Assembly: GCA_016793415.1 (NCBI GenBank)
Contig: JAEUMC010000099.1
Coordinates: forward strand, 1-7,901
Reading direction: 5' to 3'
DNA length: 7,901 nucleotides
Source of the DNA: Devosia sp.
GTDB lineage: Bacteria; Pseudomonadota; Alphaproteobacteria; Rhizobiales; Devosiaceae
The position numbers and the translations under genes were made by a program. Of this stretch, positions 5,706 to 7,901 are shown one piece after another; positions within the stretch are counted from its first letter, which is position 1; the number at the start of each line of letters is the position of its first letter. The notes beneath the pieces were generated by a model. The model worked only from the letters and a program-made list of their open reading frames with translations. It had not been told where the DNA came from and made no database searches.

Positions 5706-6401
5706 TCAGCGGCGGGTGCGGAGGTAATCGACGACCATCTGCACGGCCTGCGCTTCACGGTCCTGGATCAGCGCGAACTGGCTGAGGTCCTTGCCGAAAA
5801 CCACCGACAGGGTCTGCATGTTGGAGACGTAGAAGTAGCAGAGCGAAATGATCGAGATGTAGAGCTGCATCGGGTCGACGTCGGTGCGGAAGGTGCCCTC
5901 CGCATGACCGCGTTTCACGATCTCCTGCAGTTCGCCGACAATGGGCGAGCGGATCTCGTCGAGATCCTTGATCTGCTTGACGAATTTGGCGTTCTGCAAG
6001 TTTTCCACAGACAGCAGTCGCGGGAACCACGGGTTGGCGAGGAAATGCCGAAATGTAAACCGGATGATCCGGTCGACTGCTTCGACCGGATCATACTGGC
6101 TGATGCGCAACTCGCGTTCGCCGCGGCGGATTTCCTGGTAGGCGTCGAGCAGAACCGCCTGATACAGAGCCTCTTTATTCCCGAAATAGTGATAGAGTAG
6201 GCGCTTGTTGGCCTTGGCCCGATCGGCGATGGCGTCGACGCGGGCGCCATTGAAGCCCTCTTCGCAGAACTCGTCGCGCGCCGCCTTGAGGATCGAGGCC
6301 TTGGTCTTTTCGGCATCGCGCGGGCGCACCGGCGCCGGCTTCGTCGGTGCGGTCTTGGCGGCGTGCCGCCGAACCTTCACCGCTGCCACCTCGCTCGCCA
6401 T
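5706..6401 (-). CDS. TetR/AcrR family transcriptional regulator
   Basis: A 231-residue repressor-type DNA-binding protein. The TetR N-terminal helix-turn-helix spans about 32-80: ILKAARDEFCEEGF (37-50), then VDAIADRAKANKRLLYHYF (55-73), a textbook TetR recognition helix with the YxYF ending. The remainder (about 95-225) is the all-helical ligand-binding and dimer domain; segments such as SVENLQNAKF (131-140) resemble the TetR_C_29-type domain, which I name from memory. The first 30 residues are a basic, Ala/Pro-rich extension longer than usual. ATG 6401 has GGGGAG 8 bases upstream. It lies between the transporter operon and the divergent oxidoreductase gene, and the same inverted-repeat motif occurs upstream of both and, degenerate, upstream of itself, so it probably controls all three. 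The inducer is unknown. LacI, GntR or ROK regulators are more usual at such loci. Confidence 0.93.
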   Translation of the reverse strand: MASEVAAVKVRRHAAKTAPTKPAPVRPRDAEKTKASILKAARDEFCEEGFNGARVDAIADRAKANKRLLYHYFGNKEALYQAVLLDAYQEIRRGERELRISQYDPVEAVDRIIRFTFRHFLANPWFPRLLSVENLQNAKFVKQIKDLDEIRSPIVGELQEIVKRGHAEGTFRTDVDPMQLYISIISLCYFYVSNMQTLSVVFGKDLSQFALIQDREAQAVQMVVDYLRTRR

Positions 6402-6436
6402 CGCTCCAACTCCCCGCGCCGTTGCGGCTCTGCAGT

Positions 6437-6455
6437 CCTTGTAACAGGACGGTTC
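6437..6455 (-). promoter_or_regulatory. Degenerate TetR-type operator, site 3 (regulator gene)
   Basis: On the minus strand this contains the intact half-site GTTACAA and a partner GAAC at the same 6-base spacing as sites 1 and 2. It agrees with the consensus of those sites at about 12 of 19 positions. It lies 36-54 bases upstream of the regulator start codon, which suggests autoregulation. No convincing -35/-10 pair for the regulator was found. Confidence 0.4.
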
Positions 6456-6475
6456 AGCAGCCGGGCTCGCAGCGC

Positions 6476-6494
6476 ACGAAAATCGTTCTTTCGT
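6476..6494. promoter_or_regulatory. Inverted repeat ACGAAA-N7-TTTCGT in divergent intergenic region
   Basis: Perfect 6-base arms (6476-6481 and 6489-6494) lie between the regulator and the divergent oxidoreductase gene. This AT-richer patch differs from the TetR-type motif, so it might bind another factor or be chance. Confidence 0.25.
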
Positions 6495-6514
6495 TCAGGC
6501 TTCGACGGCCACTC

Positions 6515-6544
6515 TTGACGCTGTATCCTAGCGGCGTGTATCCA
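6515..6544 (+). promoter_or_regulatory. Candidate promoter of divergent oxidoreductase gene
   Basis: A -35 hexamer TTGACG (6515-6520), an 18-base spacer and a -10 TATCCA (6539-6544) place the start near 6551, within operator site 2. The layout repeats that of the transporter promoter: a good -35, a weak -10 and the operator over the start site. Confidence 0.5.
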
Positions 6545-6546
6545 AG

Positions 6547-6565
6547 TAACCAAGTAGTTACAAAC
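6547..6565 (+). promoter_or_regulatory. Candidate TetR-type operator, site 2 (divergent oxidoreductase)
   Basis: TAACCAAGTAGTTACAAAC, preceded by G, gives the perfect arms GTAAC-N6-GTTAC (6546-6561). It is 15/19 identical to site 1 and lies 33 bases before the start codon, overlapping the predicted transcription start. Confidence 0.6.
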
Positions 6566-6597
6566 GCAGCGCGTGCTGCAGGCAAGGGAGCGAGGGA

Positions 6598-7752
6598 ATG
6601 GCCGAGCGTCGGCTGGGACTGATCATGCACGGCGTGACGGGCCGTATGGGCTACAACCAGCATCTGGTGCGCTCGATCCTCGCCATTCGCGAGCAGGGCG
6701 GGGTGGTGCTGTCGAACGGCGATCGGCTGGTGGTCGACCCTATCATCGTCGGGCGCGACCGCGACAAGATCCAGCGGTTGGCCGAAAAGCACGGCATCAA
6801 GCGCTGGTCGACCGATCTAGACGCGGCGCTGGCCAACTCGGAAGACGAAGTGTTCTTCGACGCCGGCACGACGCAGATGCGGGCGGAGCTGTTGAGCCGG
6901 GCGATCGATGCGGGCAAGCACGTCTATTGCGAGAAGCCGGTCTCCGACGACCTCGAATCCGCCATCGCCCTGGCCAAGAAAGCCAAGGCCTCGGGGGTGA
7001 AGCACGGCGTGGTGCAGGACAAGCTGTTCCTGCCCGGGCTGCTGAAGCTCAAGATGCTCCGGGACGCCGGGTTCTTCGGCCGCATCCTGTCGGTGCGCGG
7101 CGAGTTCGGCTACTGGGTGTTCGAGGGCGACTGGGGCCAGCCGGCACAGCGCCCGAGCTGGAACTATCGCAAGGCCGATGGCGGCGGCATCATCCTCGAT
7201 ATGCTGTGCCACTGGCGCTATGTGCTCGATAACCTGTTCGGCGAAGTGGAAGCGGTGAGCTGCCTTGGGGCGACGCATATCCCGACCCGCGTCGACGAGA
7301 AGGGCAACACCTACACCGCCGATGCGGACGATGCGGCCTACGCGACGTTCCAACTGGCCGGCGGGGTAGTCGCCCATATCAATTCGAGCTGGGACGTGCG
7401 GGTGCGCCGCGACGATCTCGTCACCTTCCAGGTCGACGGCACGCATGGCTCGGCGGTGGCCGGGCTGCACAAGTGCTTCAGCCAGCATCGGGTCAATACG
7501 CCCAAGCCGGTGTGGAACCCCGACCAGCCGCAGACCATCGACTTCTTCCAGAACTGGGAAGAGGTGCCGGATAACTGGCCGGCACAGAACGGCTTCAAGG
7601 CGCAGTGGGAGATGTTCCTCAAGCACGTCGCCGAGGATGCGCCGTGGCCGTACGGGCTCGAGGCAGGCGCCAAGGGCGTGCAGCTCGCCATGCTCGGGCT
7701 GCAGAGCTGGAAAGAACGGCGCTGGCTGGACGTGCCGGCGCTGGGGATTTGA
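6598..7752 (+). CDS. Gfo/Idh/MocA family oxidoreductase (divergent)
   Basis: A 384-residue complete cytoplasmic dehydrogenase of the Gfo/Idh/MocA family. The Rossmann motif is HGVTGRMGYNQHL (11-23), unusually like the GxxGRMG of dihydrodipicolinate reductase. The signature CEKP (111-114) carries the presumed catalytic K113. The second motif GGGIILDMLCHWRYVLD (195-211) keeps D201 and H205. A W-rich segment (WNYRKADGGG, 188-197) and the C-terminal region fit the long-form members of 370-390 residues. ATG 6598 has GGGAG 7 bases upstream. The gene runs away from the regulator and has its own candidate promoter and operator. I recall related long-form proteins beside dihydrodipicolinate-synthase-like and sugar isomerase genes, so further pathway genes may follow past the right edge. 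The substrate is unknown. Confidence 0.94.
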   Translation: MAERRLGLIMHGVTGRMGYNQHLVRSILAIREQGGVVLSNGDRLVVDPIIVGRDRDKIQRLAEKHGIKRWSTDLDAALANSEDEVFFDAGTTQMRAELLSRAIDAGKHVYCEKPVSDDLESAIALAKKAKASGVKHGVVQDKLFLPGLLKLKMLRDAGFFGRILSVRGEFGYWVFEGDWGQPAQRPSWNYRKADGGGIILDMLCHWRYVLDNLFGEVEAVSCLGATHIPTRVDEKGNTYTADADDAAYATFQLAGGVVAHINSSWDVRVRRDDLVTFQVDGTHGSAVAGLHKCFSQHRVNTPKPVWNPDQPQTIDFFQNWEEVPDNWPAQNGFKAQWEMFLKHVAEDAPWPYGLEAGAKGVQLAMLGLQSWKERRWLDVPALGI

Positions 7753-7770
7753 CGATGCTGACTGAGAGAG

Positions 7771-7890
7771 ACTCCCCCCTCCCCTCCGCCCCCCCACGGG
7801 GGGTGGTGCCTGCCGGTGCATTAGGGACAATCGGGCTCGAGCCTCGACTCTTCACCTCCCCCCTTGGGGGGGAGGCCGGGAGGGGGGTGG
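7771..7890. repeat. Inverted pair of G/C-tract palindromic repeats
   Basis: Arm 1 (7773-7806, minus-oriented) has a C7-AC-G6 hairpin, and arm 2 (7855-7890, plus-oriented) has CCTCCCCCC-TT-GGGGGGGAGG followed by CCGGGAGGGGGGTGG. The two arms are mutually complementary over much of their length with about 48 bases between, which include the palindrome GGCTCGAGCC (7834-7843). The plan (C-tract/G-tract hairpin, short linker, G-tract) is that of copies A-C at 1797-2323, so these look like divergent members of the same superfamily. The pair lies 18 bases past the oxidoreductase stop and might limit 3' decay or read-through, but no T tract is present. No gene is evident from 7753 to the edge. Confidence 0.65.
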
Positions 7891-7901
7891 CCCCACGCTC
7901 G

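Noticed and set aside
6817..7830. Minus-strand open frame of 337 codons opposite the divergent oxidoreductase
   Set aside because: It is antisense to a gene with EKP and Rossmann motifs and begins inside the G/C-tract repeat.
7755..7901. Open frame starting at ATG 7755 and staying open to the window edge
   Set aside because: Almost all of it is the G/C-tract repeat pair, giving a Pro/Gly/Arg-rich sequence. No Shine-Dalgarno sequence is apparent, and openness is expected from composition. A real gene there cannot be excluded without sequence past 7901.

Overview
The window is GC-rich, tightly packed DNA from what looks like an alphaproteobacterium, probably of the Hyphomicrobiales (a Devosia-like genus is my guess from protein style and repeat type; no marker gene is present to prove it). 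It holds a sugar or polyol uptake and oxidation locus: a CUT1-type ABC transporter, three Gfo/Idh/MocA family dehydrogenases and a TetR-type regulator. A small DUF559 nuclease-like gene wrapped in palindromic repeats interrupts the operon.

Reading the minus strand from right to left: a TetR-family repressor (6401-5706); a 215-base gap with a candidate promoter and operator; a Tat-exported solute-binding protein (5490-4213); a MalF-like permease (4208-3261); a MalG-like permease (3224-2331); a repeat-filled gap; a DUF559 gene (2173-1763) whose 3' end runs through a repeat; a Gfo/Idh/MocA oxidoreductase with an atypical Rossmann motif (1754-735); and a second Gfo/Idh/MocA oxidoreductase overlapping it by 4 bases and leaving the window at base 1. 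On the plus strand, divergent from the regulator, is a third Gfo/Idh/MocA oxidoreductase (6598-7752), followed by a G/C-tract inverted repeat pair up to the right edge. No ABC ATPase subunit is in the window.

The likely logic is that the binding protein and permeases import a carbohydrate, the dehydrogenases oxidise it or a derivative, and the TetR protein senses it or a breakdown product. Support comes from one 19-base motif, TAACyAAsTrGTTACAAmC, found just inside the candidate promoters of both the transporter operon and the divergent dehydrogenase, with a degenerate copy upstream of the regulator itself.

The most unusual structure is at 1797-2323. The DUF559 gene lies between perfect 27-bp terminal inverted repeats, a further repeat copy makes a 25-bp perfect hairpin next to it, and the last residues of the protein are encoded by the repeat. 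This resembles a small nuclease-plus-palindrome element inserted into a metabolic operon. No tRNA, rRNA, CRISPR array, transposase or rho-independent terminator with a T tract was seen.
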